A stretch of DNA of 64,000 bases from Parascedosporium putredinis (lineage: Eukaryota > Ascomycota > Sordariomycetes > Microascales > Microascaceae). Positions 12,039-25,015 of the stretch are shown piece after piece. Positions within the stretch are counted from its first letter, which is position 1. Each line of letters opens with the position of its first letter. The notes beneath the pieces are model-generated. The model did no database searches. It was not told the DNA's origin and saw nothing but the letters and a program-made list of their open reading frames with translations. The stretch spans positions 434,001 through 498,000 of the forward strand of contig CASHTG010000016.1 in NCBI GenBank assembly GCA_949357655.1, written 5' to 3'. The translations under genes and the position numbers were made by a program.

Positions 12039-13626
12039 GACTGTGTCTGTGATGTGGCCCACAATCCTGTTTGTCGGGAAGAGAGAAATATATCTCGCAG
12101 GAGGAAAGGAAGCGGAGAGGGAGCACAAAGGGTTGAGGGAGGTTTGGTTTGTCGTGGAGAGAAGTTGATGGAAACCATCTGGACATATACAAGGCTGAGA
12201 TAATCGAAAAGGTATCACTGAGCTCTTGCCCCTAATGGCTACTTTCAGCTTTGGTGTTCCAGCACTTTGGTGGGGTACCTCCTGTGCTATAGGCAGGTTG
12301 CACAAATAGTGGAGGCAATGGCAATTCCACTCTAAACCACCAGCCAACACCAGCAAGCTTCCCCAACCACATCTCTGCTCTCTAGGCAGGAGTGGGGCCC
12401 ACCTTCCCACCGGCTTCACATGATTATTCAGCATACCGGAGAATTAGCTGTGAGCACTGCCTGGTTCTCTCTTCCAGGTACTAATAATAACGGCGACCAT
12501 GGAAGGTTTCAGAATCAATCGCTCCTTAGAATCACCCCCAACTCTCAAGTTCATGGGATTGGTAACTCAAGGAAGTTGAGGCATCATTTCGAGGGTTTGT
12601 TTGCTTTTGGTAGATTATTTTCCCTCTATCGGTATTTTGTTTCCGACTTTTGTTTACTTTTATCTTAAAATTCTTAGGGCCAAAATATATATACATAGAA
12701 TGTTGAAGCCCACAGCTTGCCCAAAGCATCATCTGCCGCAGTGTATAAACGAGGGATCATTGCATCACCACCAACTCCTATGGGATTCAAAATCTCTATC
12801 TGGACTCATTGAACTCGCCAGCTCTGCCCCTAATAGTCTCTCATCAGCCCAATTCATGGCAGGGCTTTTTTGGGGGGTGAAAACATGCCAGGCAGAAGAA
12901 ATCGATTCCAATACTGATTAAAAACCGATATATCGGTAGAACCAGATAGAACATAGAACTCTCACTCACTCCGGTACGCCTCATTAGCAAGGCCAACACG
13001 ACCCCGTAGCAACTTTTGCAACAACGGCGAGGCAGCGATCTACCTTCACTTGCCCTCCAAAGTCCTTCAAAGTCCTTCAAGAAGAAAGGGGCAAAAGAGT
13101 TAATGGGTGATTTGGCGGAACTCCGCCTCGTTCGGAGAACGAACTTCGGCCATCTTGTCCCCTTCCAGGCCGCCGGAAGCCCCCACCGCTTGTTCGGATT
13201 CCAGCGCTCGGCTGGGCTGCGTGGAAAATCACTCACGCTAGGAGATTGTTGCGCAATCCCATCATGGTGCTGGTCCCTCCCACACCCTCTCCAGGAAGAA
13301 CGAGTGCATTGCCGAAACCCAGACGCTCCGGGCACAGCGACCGGTCGGCTCCGGTGGTCCTCCGGCCTCCATGCCGCTCGTCGCCCCAGGTCTCCGTCAC
13401 TTAGTTCTACCTGGCCGATACTGAATCTAAGCCCTTGGTTATATACCTTTGCTTCTAAACTTTTGCCTGCCCGCCATTATGATTGACATAAATTTGAATG
13501 TGCTGGTTTCAATACCACCTTTGGCGTACTTGAACCTAGGAAGAATAGATGAATGAGAAGAAAAGCCAAGGACAAAAGAGGGTGGAAAGTAGCCAACTTT
13601 GACGTTTTGAACCGCCTAGTGTACCA
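12039..13626. other. intergenic region upstream of UFD2
   Basis: Contains the UFD2 5' flank and the SPO22 3' flank. The open frame 12844-13335 (minus) shows no family motif and is not called. A short tandem duplication (AAGTCCTTC twice) is at about 13060-13080. Confidence 0.6.
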
Positions 13627-16600
13627 TCACGACCCGCTACACGCCTCCCACTTCAAGGCACCGAGCCGGGTCTGCAAAAGCTTCTCCAGCCTCTTATCGT
13701 CCCCGCAGTAGTGCGCCAAGTTAATCGCCTTGACCGCCCACTTCTTGCACTCCTCGTCCTTGCCCACCGAGTAAAGGTCCATCGCATGGTTCCACGACAC
13801 GGCTGCCAACCACTCCAGCTCCTCGTCAGGGAATCGCCGGTCCGTCTAAGTTCGGTGTAAGCAGGCCCGTCCGGCCAAGCGTGAATTAGTAATAAAATCA
13901 AAGAGATAAAAAGAAATGGAGATATCTGGGGCATCCCAGGTCCTTACCGATGCAACGGCCTCCTGAGCAAGACGCAAAGCCTCCTCGGCTAGCTGGAAAG
14001 CCATGGATCCCTCCAACGGAAGCACTCTCTGGAAGAGGCAACGAATATACTTAGCCAGCTTGCCCAGGCTGAGACCCTCGAGGGCCCAGAGCTGGTTGAT
14101 GACCACTCTCATGGTCGAAAACACCGCTTCCCATAAAAGATGTGTTAGCGTCATCAAACTTTGCACACGCGAAATTGATTAGAGAGGGATCATTGATTCC
14201 TGCTTCCTCACCCTGTGCTGGCGCACCCGCTGCTTCGAGCAGGCAATCGGCCATGGCCTTGTACGCGATTGCGTCTCTGCACAAGTCTGCCCTTCTCACC
14301 ACCCCGGCCAAGTCATCCCACTCTTCTAGAGCCACCGCGCTCTCAAAGTCGAACACGAGCAGCGTCGCCAACTTGGACCTCAGATCTGAGAGCACGAGCT
14401 GTATCGTGGCGCTGCCAGACTTCTCGAGCTCCGACTCAAAGCTAGCGACATGTCTTCGAGCCCGCGAGTACATGCGCTGCCTATCGTCAATCACATCCTC
14501 GCTCCGCGCAGATGAGACAAGCGCGGCTACTATGATGAAGTGGCAGCACATGGCTTTGAGAGATAAGTCCTTTGTGTCTTCTTGAGGTATATCAGGGGGA
14601 TAGTGCTTCATTATCGAAAGGCAGGCTTGGAAGATCCGCATGGTGTACCCAAGATTCCACGCTTCACACCTCTTGACCCCGATATTGTAGGCGTTCTGGT
14701 GGAACCAATCGAGCTCTTTGATCGTGAACAGCTTCTTGTCATTCTCGTCACGGGGCGCATCCTGGATCGCGGAGGCGGCTATAACCACAATTCGATGCTT
14801 GTTCAGTAGGAATTCTCAAACTTGGTTGCTGAGAGTAAGTAGTAGTGCCGCGCACCACAGTACACCACGTACCTTTCTCAAACATATGGCAAATGTCGTC
14901 CGCTACCTTCTCGGGGCTCGCACCTTCGAGCTCACCGCCCCCATCGGAAATATCCGAACTGTTAACCAACAGGCGAATTGTGCAGCGAATCATTGCTGGG
15001 AGGTGCAGCTGATATCGTGGTGACGATTCAGTCGGGTACCTCTCCACCAGACCCTTCATCGCCGCCGCCGCGAAGCGCCGGCTACTTACGCTATGCGCGT
15101 CAAGCACACAGGCGTACAAGAAGTCGCAGCTCTGCTCGGATGGCCCACTCAACGCGTCAATGCACGCGACCGCGAGCTCGCGGTCGTCGGTTCGCAATGC
15201 GATTTTGAACGCGAGATATCGAGTCATTAGCTCGCTACGTCCAGGCTCCGGCATGGAGAGGTAGAGCTGCTTGGCGCCTTCGAACCGGTTCTGCATCAGC
15301 GCACATAGAATCCGCTTCCTAATGCATCAAAGGCCCCGTTAGGACAACCTGACGATCACGCTTCCTTTTGAGAAGAAACAAGACTGACGCACCTTGAAAT
15401 CTTAACAAGGTTCTGCGGACCTGCTGGGTGGAAGATTTCATGCTCGGCGAGCCGACACCACCTGTCCGTCATCTCCCACTGCTTTCCCTCAAAGGTCGTT
15501 TGCACTTGCTTCCAGATCAGCTAGGAAACGAAAGGTCAGCATTCGCCACATCCCGTCCCATTTTCCACGCGACTCCTCGCCATCACGTACGGATTGGGCC
15601 GTGGCCGCCGTAGTCGGCAAGATGGGCGCCTCCAGCCCGTCTCGAACGCGAGCCAGCAAGTCGCCGAGCTCTACGGTGTCATCCGAGGGGCTAGGACGGC
15701 TCATAGCCATCCAGACCCTCACTGCCAGCGCCTTCTCGACCCACTCCGCCTTGCCGGACCCTAGCAACTTGCCTACAAGGAGCTCGTCCATCACGCCGCA
15801 GCCCAGTACCGCGTTCTTCTCGTACAGTCGCCGAGCGTTGGATACCATGAACTTGAAATGTGGCTCGGTAAAGTTGAAGCCCCTGGCCATCCTCCTCAAG
15901 AGGTCCGCGTACGCGAGAGCGTCAAACACCTCGTCAGGGGCGCTCAGTAGTAGCTCGAGCCTCATGAGTAGGACTACGGGCTTGTCCCCGATCTCTGATT
16001 CCGCGTATGTTACCAGCCCACGGGCCCGACCCAGGTCCTCAGGCGTGCCGGTGCCGACCAGACCCTGGATCAGGGCCTGCAGGATCGCCAGCCGAAGCTC
16101 GACGCCGTCTCGAGATAGATCTTCAAGCGACTGGCCTCCAATGACTTCATAGGCTCTCCCTAGCCATTTGGTTGCCAGCACAAAGTCCTTTTGCTTCAAC
16201 GAAGCCCGCCCAATCTCAAAAAGAACTGCGCACAGGTTCTCCGTGAGCCGAACATCAAGAGATTTCAGCACATCCCCCGCCTTTCGATACATGTGTTCCG
16301 CCACATCTAATCTACCCTCCTTCCAAGACTAAACGCCAACTCCTCGTTAGAAAATCTCTCTTTTTCTTTGTTTCCCTCTTCACCTCACCAGGAGGGCACC
16401 GCAACATACCTGCCAAGTCCGCACAATAAAATACTCCGTCTCCAACCCCCTCGCCTCTCTCCGAAACTCCTCCGGGCACCCCCACCCTTCACCTCCCGCA
16501 CATAATCCGCCCCCTTTTGCAAGCACGCCAGCGCTAGCTCCGCCTCCCCGGCCTCCACGCAGCTCCTCGCCGCCTTGAGCGCCAGCCGCAGCAGGTAGAG

Positions 16601-17052
16601 AAGGTCGGCCACCCCGTATGACGGACAACCACAAGCCGCGCCATTACCGTTACCGTCCCCGCCGTCTCCTCCCGTTGGAAGGAACGACGCGTGCCGCCGC
16701 GCCACGTCGATGACGAAGAACGCCAACGCCCGGCACCGCAGCAGCAGCACACGTTTTGAAGCTTTCACGTCTGCCGAGAGAGGCCCGGCTATCTGATCGT
16801 CATCCCCTTCGACGTCCGCGTCCATCTCCCGCCGCAGCCGCGTGCACAAGTTCCATAGGTGAATGGCCTCCGGCTCGAGCTCTCGCGAGCAGGCCCGCGC
16901 CTCTCCGGCCCTGCAAAGGCAAGGCCTTTGACTGTGCCGAGATGAATTCTCAAGTCATCCAAGAGCGTTTCGACGGCTTCTGTGTCGTTTGAATGGGGGA
17001 GACGTCTCCGAAGGTCGGAAAGGGCCTTGAGAAGGGAAGAAACTTGGGCCAT
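13627..17052 (-). CDS. SPO22: meiosis-specific SPO22/ZIP4-like TPR protein
   Basis: SPO22/ZIP4 homologues are scaffold proteins of the meiotic synapsis-initiation complex that link crossover formation to chromosome pairing. Start at 17052 (MAQVSSLLK). Seven exons: 17052-16410, 16328-15591, 15520-15393, 15318-14873, 14778-14212, 14126-13948, 13845-13627, about 973 residues. The SPO22 domain is clear from LDVAEHMYRKAGDVLKSLD, VLFEIGRASLKQKDF and LATKWLGRAYEVI. The C-terminal half keeps helical-repeat signatures (KLAKYIRCLFQ; ELEWLAAVSWNHAMDLY; WAVKAINLAHY). An apparent frame break near 14130-14170 disappears if GTGAGG...GCTAAC...AAG (14211-14127) is spliced out. Two real frame changes remain, at CCC 16909-16911 and CCCCC 16479-16483. 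Its presence suggests sexual competence now or recently. Confidence 0.85.
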
Positions 17053-18210
17053 TGTAACAAAGCGCGTGTTGGAGAAATTCCCGCTCGATCGCAGTTGAAC
17101 TTTCTACTCTCTCGATCCCACCATTGTCCCTACTTGGAAGCTCAGCAAATAGATATCGATGGAGAGTCTACCATTAAGAGAGAAAGGAGAGGATAAGTCC
17201 AAGCCTCAGAGAAAAGAAAACCAAAACCACTCTTTTGTATCATGTCAGCATCGAGGCGTAGAAAGCAGGCACGATGGTCGCCGTACCTGCTGCAGCTTCC
17301 GAGACTCACAGCCATGGACGTTCCATGTTCGTAAGCCAGTCATCCGGCTTGTACAGGCTGAACCTTTCGAAGGCTTCATATTTCTCGTAAATCAGAACCA
17401 GTCATTTATTTTTCGAGTCCCGTACCGTAAGAATATGAGTAGAATATATACCCTCAAGTGATCCAATCCCCTCTATATACCCGCCCTACCATCAGGCCTG
17501 TTCACCTCGCCCGACGCTCGCCTAACCCATGGCGGATCTGTGCGTTTATAGTTGCATTACTCAAAGATGACATTGCCGTCCCTTGCAAAAAAATTGATAA
17601 CCTTAAAAGTCCATCAAAAGAAAATGAGTAGAGAAAAAGAGAAACCCTAACTAATGAAAGCAAGCGGAGATGGTGTGTGCGCGTGTGTGTGGAGGGAGGG
17701 GGTGGTGTAGGTGTGCGAAACACAACGTGAGTAAGTTGAGATAGAAATCAAAAGCCAACAATCAGACAACCGACACTCCTGAGTCCTGCAAGACTCCTCA
17801 TCTAAAAAAAAGTAATCTGGCTCTCTCTCTGTGTCCAGCTTCCATTGCTCCATCGCGTCGCATGGGGAGAAAACATAAGCTAGAAGAACCCAAGAACCCC
17901 GGCCTGTATCGTTATAATATATCTAGGCAATTCGTTTTTTTCCCCTTCCTTCGACTTTCTAGTCTTAAAGTAGAGGGCTATATATAAGTCTTATATGTTT
18001 GTTGGATGAGATGGGATTTCGAGCATGAGCCAAGTCAAGGCATAATCGAGTCAAATCCAAAACCGGGAAGCGATTCGACGTCGCATTTTGCATGCAGTGA
18101 GTTTCGGTAAGGCTTGCGAAGGAAGGCCGCAAATGCCGTAAATAATGGAGAGGAAAGTGAGAGAGAGAGAGAGAGAAAAGAAAAGAGAAAAGGGAACATC
18201 AGAGAAACTG
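17053..18210. other. intergenic region between SPO22 and the RDS2/AcuM-type gene
   Basis: AT-richer non-coding DNA with a (GA)n tract at 18158-18176. No gene seen. Confidence 0.6.
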
Positions 18211-21200
18211 TTATGGCTGCTGAGGATCGTGGCGCAAAAAGTTACCAACAATTATAGTCGGACTGGTGTCGAGTCGAGGCTTGGTTAGAGAGGACCTCCC
18301 GCGAGCAGAATCCATTGGGGTAGGTGGGTAATACTTACAGCTTGTGCTCGTCACGTTTTATCACAAAGGAGAACGAGCATTCTATGACCATTGACTCGTC
18401 AGACTTGGCGTCTTGAATCTTGAGCGTACATGCCGTGAGGAGGCTGTCGTGCTCCGGATCGAAGGCGATAGCCTGGAACTCCTCCCAGTACCGAACACAA
18501 GACTCTTCCGTCAGGATCTCGTGAAGCGCTAGTTGGCCCTATTATCAATTGATTGTCAGGATCGAGTTGCAAAACGAGGAAATAGATGCATTAAATGATG
18601 TTGACCAAGTCTTCGGGTGGCGGGAGGACTCACATCGCGGAGACGTTCTACCGGTACGCCAATAAGCTCGGCCATCTCTTTATTCCCCGGAAAATTTCGC
18701 CAGTCCTCCGCCAGAGACACGAGGGTATCGCCATGCTAGCGAAGACGCGGTCGTATTCCATGAGTTGCTTTTCAAACCACATCTCCACAATGACGAGCTC
18801 CATATCCGTCAGGGCAGAGGCCCTCTCGCGGAATTTGGGGCGGAACTGGCCCAGCGTGCGCAGGATCTTTTGCTTCGAGGCGGCGCTAATGTTACGGTCG
18901 AGGTATTTGCCCAGCCTCGAGTACCCTTTGATGTAGTTAAAGGGCTTGAGCAAGCCGGCGTCATACTTGGCCTTTAGCAGACGCTGCATACGTTCCTCGG
19001 GCGTGGCATTGCCAGATGGGTCAGCCGCTTGAAGGTAATACTCTCGGCGAGCCTTGTCGTCACCAGCTGGGGTCGTCATGGACGGGCGAGGGGCAGGTGC
19101 CGAGGCTGCGGCAAGGTCTGCCGACTGGGGGGCATTAGGGACTGGCTGCCGTGGCGTTGAGCAGCGAGACCGGCAGCGCCGCCTCCGAGACTGGAGGCAC
19201 TGTTGCTGCGAAAGCCGGGATGCCTGTCAGCGCCAGCCTGGCTCTGTCTATGAGCACCTGCTGATGGGTTCGCTAACGCCTCAGATAGCTGGCCACCGTC
19301 ATCGAGCAAGCTAGTATGCAAAAAGTTGTCTAGAAGGTTAAATTCGTCCGTAACTTCGGGCGCAATCATGTAATTGCCGTAGGGGATGCCGCTGAGATGG
19401 CTCTGCGCTGCCAACCACGTGTCATGGAAACCGCCGGCGACTGAAATCCTTCGTCAGCAGAGGCTCAGAGACGCGAACCATGAGATTATAGTATCGGTGA
19501 GGAAGAGATGGACAACGTCTAAGAGTGGTGGGGGAATATTGAATATTGCTTCTCCAGGGACCCTCGGCAGTGTTGTCAAGTCAGGGCATGCCCATGTCAT
19601 CGAGGATTTCCAAACGCACAAGGCCAAGGCCGGAACAGAAACCGGGAACGTCACAAGTACGGGCACTAGTGAAATATCAAGAATGGAAAGACTGAAAAAG
19701 TAAAGGGGGCCCATAAAGGGAAGGGAAGGGCACAGGCTGGCAAGTGGATCGGAAGGTGGTAGAAGAGCAATAGGTCGAAAAGTGAGACGATCCTTGAAAA
19801 AAAAGAAAAAGAAGCAGGAACTTACATTGCCCCAGGTTCCCTCCGTTCAACGGGTTCCCTTGCAGCCTCGCATGCGGCGACTGTTGCACGAGGTGATGAA
19901 GCGACGCGCCGCCAAGCACATCCTCTCCAAATGAATCAGATCCTTGCCTTGGCCGGCGGTCTAAAGAGGTGGGATGGGGAGCAGACGTCGCCGGAGCGTC
20001 AAAGGCAGGCGGTACCGGTACCGAACTTCTCCGTCGTTGCTCCTGCTGTGGTTGCGACTGTTGCTGTTGCTGTTGCTGCTGCGACGCACTAGGACCGGAA
20101 GGTCGGCGTGGTTGTTGTTCCGCATCATCCATGACTGAAGACCCGGCGACGCTCTTCGACTTCCGCGAATCGGCATCGCGAGGTTCGTCGCGACAGAGGT
20201 GGCTGATATTCCGCTTGATACACCTCGTACACGGGCGTTCCTACAAGTCACCAAAGAAGCGAGGGGTAAGTTGAACCGCTGGATCCCGAGGACGGTAGAG
20301 GGCATGAGGCGGGAAAGGCGAAAAAAAAAAAAAAGAAACAAGGGGAAAAGGGAAACTGCGTTTGAGACACGGGAGACGACGGAAAGGCGAAGAGCTAGAA
20401 GTCGAATGGGGAGGCGAGGCAAGAAGAGAAAGAGAGGGGGGAGGGGGCAAAGAGTAGGGAATAAGAACTGGGAATGATAGTTTTACGTACCAGATCGCAA
20501 GTCATGTGCTAGGAAGGGCGGTAAGCGGCGCGAATGCCCAACGTTAGCCAGCTTGTTCAAACTCCATTCACACCTACGCACAAAGTCGTGCTGCCTGGCC
20601 TCGGCCATCCCTCCGCCTTGGCCGCCTAAGCTTAACACGGCTGCAGGGCGAGGGACGGCAACGAGAGCCGATCACCTGCACCCTCCAAGGGGCTGGAAAA
20701 GCGTCCCATGCTGGGAGGGGGTGTAAACTTACAGAACGGCGGCAGTAGATACATGCTGCAAGAGCGAGCGAGTTAGTCTCGTATCCATACATGATATATC
20801 TTCTCAAATGGCATCCAAGAGGGGACATGTTTCACAAAAGGCACAGTTCAAACTCGAATCGCAAATCCTTCTCGGGTGGCCTTTCCCAGCTGTCTTTTAA
20901 GCTTGCTTCTCCCAAGGCCGTCCTGTGCTGCCCCTCCCTTCCTTGCCCAGAAGGGTCAGGGCGTCGGCAACCCACATCAAGGAAACCTTGGGCTTGAAAG
21001 GTTCCCTTGTTGGGCTGCTATAGCCAAGGGGGGATTGGGAGTTGAGGCAAAGGATGAGGCACATCGTGCATAGTGTAACAAGGAGCAACGGGTGGGTGTG
21101 TGGCGACGACATTACTGGCAGAAGTGGACTTGGGAAAGCCGCAATTACAGACGCATCACTCGAGGGTAACGGTGCGGTACGTGATTTTCAAGGGAGGGGA

Positions 21201-21520
21201 GGGGTGGGAGGTAGGATAGGATGTAGGATGTGAGAAGGGCCCAAAGAAGAAGAAAAAAAAAACGGCAACGCAAGATGCGGAACGAAGAAGAAACCAGGGA
21301 TTCAAACAATGGGCCGCAATGAGTATGGGGCGGGTCGTACCATGATTAACCTTCCTCCGCTTCTTGGGGTCCGCTCCGGCCGGACAACCCCCGTCTTGGA
21401 GCCAACATCGGCGGACCTAGGCCCGTTGGAGCTATCCTTATGATCGAGTTCGCGGTGGCGCAGATTCTCGTCGGATCCTTGATCCTGCTGGAGGCGGGAG
21501 ACCGCCGTGTCGTTCCCCAT
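18211..21520 (-). CDS. Zn2Cys6 activator of gluconeogenesis, RDS2/AcuM type, with PAS-like domain
   Basis: Nuclear transcription factor of the RDS2/ERT1/AcuK/AcuM group, which activates gluconeogenic genes on non-fermentable carbon. Seven exons: 21520-21341, 20755-20733, 20491-20508, 20240-19826, 19440-18634, 18538-18339, 18262-18211. The zinc cluster is assembled across four exons: basic PKKRRKVNH, then ACIYCRRS (23-base exon), HMTCDL (18-base exon), and ERPCTRCIKRNISHLC, which supplies all six Cys. A glutamine tract (about 20044-20083) follows. The C-terminal PAS-like part includes VFASMAIPSCLWRRTGEIF and ends IIVGNFLRHDPQQP. Three frame changes, at 21388-21392 (C5 on +), 19127-19132 (G6) and 18685-18688 (C4), are each repaired by one base; about 565 residues. 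Which group member it is cannot be settled by eye. Confidence 0.82.
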
Positions 21521-24500
21521 GGTTCAAGGACTTGTTTTGCGGCGGCGCGCTCAGGCAAAGGGGGATTGGGCCGGGAGAGAGTAAGAGGTGGGAGAGATGA
21601 GAGGAGGGGTGACTTAGTGGGCGCTCCAGGAACTAGTTTCCATTGGACTGCCGAGATGTGAAGCCGGGGGTGTGGTGGTGGGTGGTGGTTACGCAGCCAG
21701 GGCTCGTGGATCAGTTGAGGCTTGACGCCCTGCGTATCTGAGATCGTACAACAATGTCCGGCGGGAGCAGCGCAACAGAAAGAAGGGGAGCGGGGAGAGC
21801 GCAAAGGGCGTGTCTGATCTCCTTGTTCTCTATTTCCGAGAAACCTCGAGGGGAGGGAGAATGAAGGGCGGGCGGGAGTCGTTTCAAAAGCCCTGGGCGA
21901 AAGAAAAAGGGTAGGCGGCAAGGCGACCGTTCGGGTGCCGACAGGAAGCGATGCCGGAAGACGAACAGGGCAGGAGCGGCGGGGTTGTCGTTCGCAGACG
22001 GTAGCTCAGGTCAAGCCAAGTGTCGAGGGTATATCGAGGGGAACCGGAAAGGGTTTGCGTCTCGTTCACGAGGGATTCGTTGTTTGCACGCGCGAGAGAG
22101 CAAGGGGGAAGTGAGGGCTTTGGCGCGTGATTTTGTCTGTTTCCTATGCTTTCAACGAATCTGTTTCCACGTCCACAAGGCTACTCGCCGCAACATGCTA
22201 CACGGCGTCTCTTTCTCAAGAACTCTTTTTTTTTTCTTTCCCCAACCGAAGCGCCTTATCCGTTTGCCCCAGTAGTGGCTTATGTGGGGGGGGGGGTTTT
22301 TTCCCTCTTGGTTCGGTCCCTGTGACACTCGGTCAGGAGTGCGTCGTGATTTCTTTCGTCTGGGTTCCGTTTCGCGGGTTGCGGCGCGCGCGCTGAGCAG
22401 CCAATGGATCCGAGGCAATAAACGATGAAAAGGCGGCGATCACAAGGTCTTTGTCCGTTATCGATAAAGGGAAAAAAACACAGGGGGTGAGGGGCTGTGG
22501 AGAGAGAGAGAGGGGCTGGCGGAAAGGGTGCTCGAAAGGTGCTGACTCAAGTCATAAAACCTGTGACCCAGTTGGGCAGAGCGGGCGTTGGTTCTTTAAT
22601 GGCCTTGGGGAAAAAAAAGTTATGTTTGATTCGAAAACCGTCCGTCCAGGATTGTCGCAAGCTGTTTTGGCGGGTTTGGATTCGCTTTTCTTTCCTCCCT
22701 CTTATTTCTCCTTGTCCTTCTTTTCTCTCTCGATTGATCTGTCACTAGTCCTGGCGGAAAAGAAACTTGAGCCCAACGTTTCTCTGTGAGCTTGTTTGTT
22801 CGTTCGAACAAAGTGCAACCCGCAAGGTTGATTTTGTCTAGCAATCTCTGTGCTTATTACCTCTCTGCTTGGTGTCAGAGTCGCAAACTGAGCGGCTTTT
22901 TATCGTAGACTCTCACGGCGCAAAGGGGACAAAAACCAAAGAGAGGCAAACAGGAAGGGGGAAGAGAGGGCATGAATTCAGCTTTCACTCCTCACGAAAA
23001 GAAGAAGAAAGCAAAAAGAGCAAGCCAGCGCTCTCGGCGCGCGCACGAGTTCATTCCCCATTGGGATTTATTCGTCAAATTTACTCTCTTCTGTTTCGAC
23101 TTGTTGAAGTGACGCATCGGATGTACAAGCAGGTCAGACCACGGAGGGGTACCGAGTACCCTGGACACTCAGCGCTCCGTCTTCCTCCGCCGAAATGCAT
23201 GGGCCCACTACGCTGATGCTCCTTCACCGTGTAAGTAGACGGTACTGAGGCTTTTGTGTTGGCCGACCCTCCGGAAGGTACGATTGTTATTCCAGCGATT
23301 CCTCGTAAACAAGGAGAATAATAATTCCCCTCCCCGAAACCTCCAACCTTGGATCAGATCAAGTGCTCAACGTTCGTTAGAATGGTCCAATTCCCCATTT
23401 CCCACAGTCAATGACGAATCTGGCACCCCCGTCAGTTGCGACCTTGACGTACTGCTTGGCTGCTCATCCACCCTTTTGCTGACATCAGTTGATCCTTGCT
23501 TAACCCATTTGGTCAACGACGGCACGAACGCAGACGCAGTGACAGGAAGCCGTTGGTGCCGTCCATCAATCAATCAATCAATTGGATCAATCAGAGCAAC
23601 GTCAAGCAGAGACAGGATCCCAGGCCAAGACTGGTTTTGGGACCGAGTCCCGGTAAGCCCACCCACCACCAACTGCTGTGAGGCGCAAGGGGAACTGCTC
23701 AGCTCGTTTTCCTACTAATTAGCAACCAACAGTTCGTGACCTCTGCATCAGAGACAGTCCAAGCATTGAAGCGTGTTCACCTTTCCCTCCGCCCTCACTC
23801 CAACTTCCGTTCGCGCGAAGACCAACTTCTTCAATTTTTTTCTTCCTTGCTCAGTATTTATTGTGCCCTCCATTCTCTCGATCCAAACCCTGCAATAAAA
23901 TCCACATAGTCCCTGCAGGCACCCTCAAACACGACCACACGACCTGCATTCATGCAGGCCGAGAGCACTTTACCCCCCTTCCCCCAGCTCACAGCCCACA
24001 GCCAGCCCTGAATGAGCCAAGCTCTCTCTTTTACGCCGCCAATGCCGAGGATAAGTGCCAAACCCTTGTCCATGATTGGGCTCTACCTCCGTCTGTCGAT
24101 CACTTTTTCTCCCCCAAGGGAACATTGAACCCACCATCCCGAATTGAACCTTTTTATTCTCGTCCGGCTCCACACTTGATCGATCGGGGTTGCATTCTTT
24201 CTTGTGAAGTTGTGCCTGTTCTTGTCTAGCGTTTTTCTGTTTCCCTCTTTTTGGGGAAGCTCTTGGGCTTGTCCCTGTTTCCCCCTCTCAATCAAACGAC
24301 CACGGCAACAGTTGTAAACCGTCTTGCCTCGGTGTGAGCTCCTGGCACATTTGATAGAGTCATGGTTCTTCACATAATATCAACCCCGAGCCGAGGCTTC
24401 TTGCAAATCGCCTTCCTCCTTCAACGTTAAAACGTACTGTGTAGGCTAGAGTGTACAAGTAAGTGTACAAGTGCACAAGTGCATTGGAGACAGAATCAAG

Positions 24501-25015
24501 ACAATGCGAGGAGACAAGCGGATTCTTTGCCAAGCGAGAAGCTAGTGTAGTGCAGTTGCCGAGTCTATCCCCAGAAATCGATGGATGTACACCGAGAATT
24601 AGAGAAGAAGATGCTCTCGACCCATCCCCACTTTTTTGGCAAAGAGAGAGCGAAAGGAGGGATTAACGGCCAGAGGGACAAAGACACTTCTCGCTCACAT
24701 GTAGACTCGGCAGCACTTATGGTTTGAAACTCTCAATATCTCGGGGGCCTCAAACGTCTCGGGCCAAAGGAAAAAAGGAATGTAAATGACGATAATTATT
24801 CGTATTCAAGTGTCCCGAAGCAGGGCTATGGGCTACCTCGTAGTTGACTTTCCATTTCCTTGGAAGAAGAAGGCGGAGAAAACAAGAAGAAAATCAAATA
24901 AAAAGAAAAGACAGACATGCAACCTAGTACCTCGTGCCTAATCCTCAGCTCGGAAGCAATGCAAGATAGAAAGATGGGAGGGAAGGGGAAAAACCCCGGG
25001 CTCTCCAGCTTAACC
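21521..25015. other. 3.5-kb intergenic region upstream of the zinc-cluster gene
   Basis: Long purine/pyrimidine-rich tracts and no frame with recognisable content. Part may be a long 5' leader or promoter of the zinc-cluster gene. A direct TCAA repeat (ATCAATCAATCAATCAAT) lies at about 23567-23584. Confidence 0.55.

Noticed and set aside
14127..14211. Frameshift in SPO22 near 14130-14170
   Set aside because: Removing an 85-base intron with GTGAGG donor and GCTAAC branch point restores the frame and makes the total CDS length consistent with only two lost bases.
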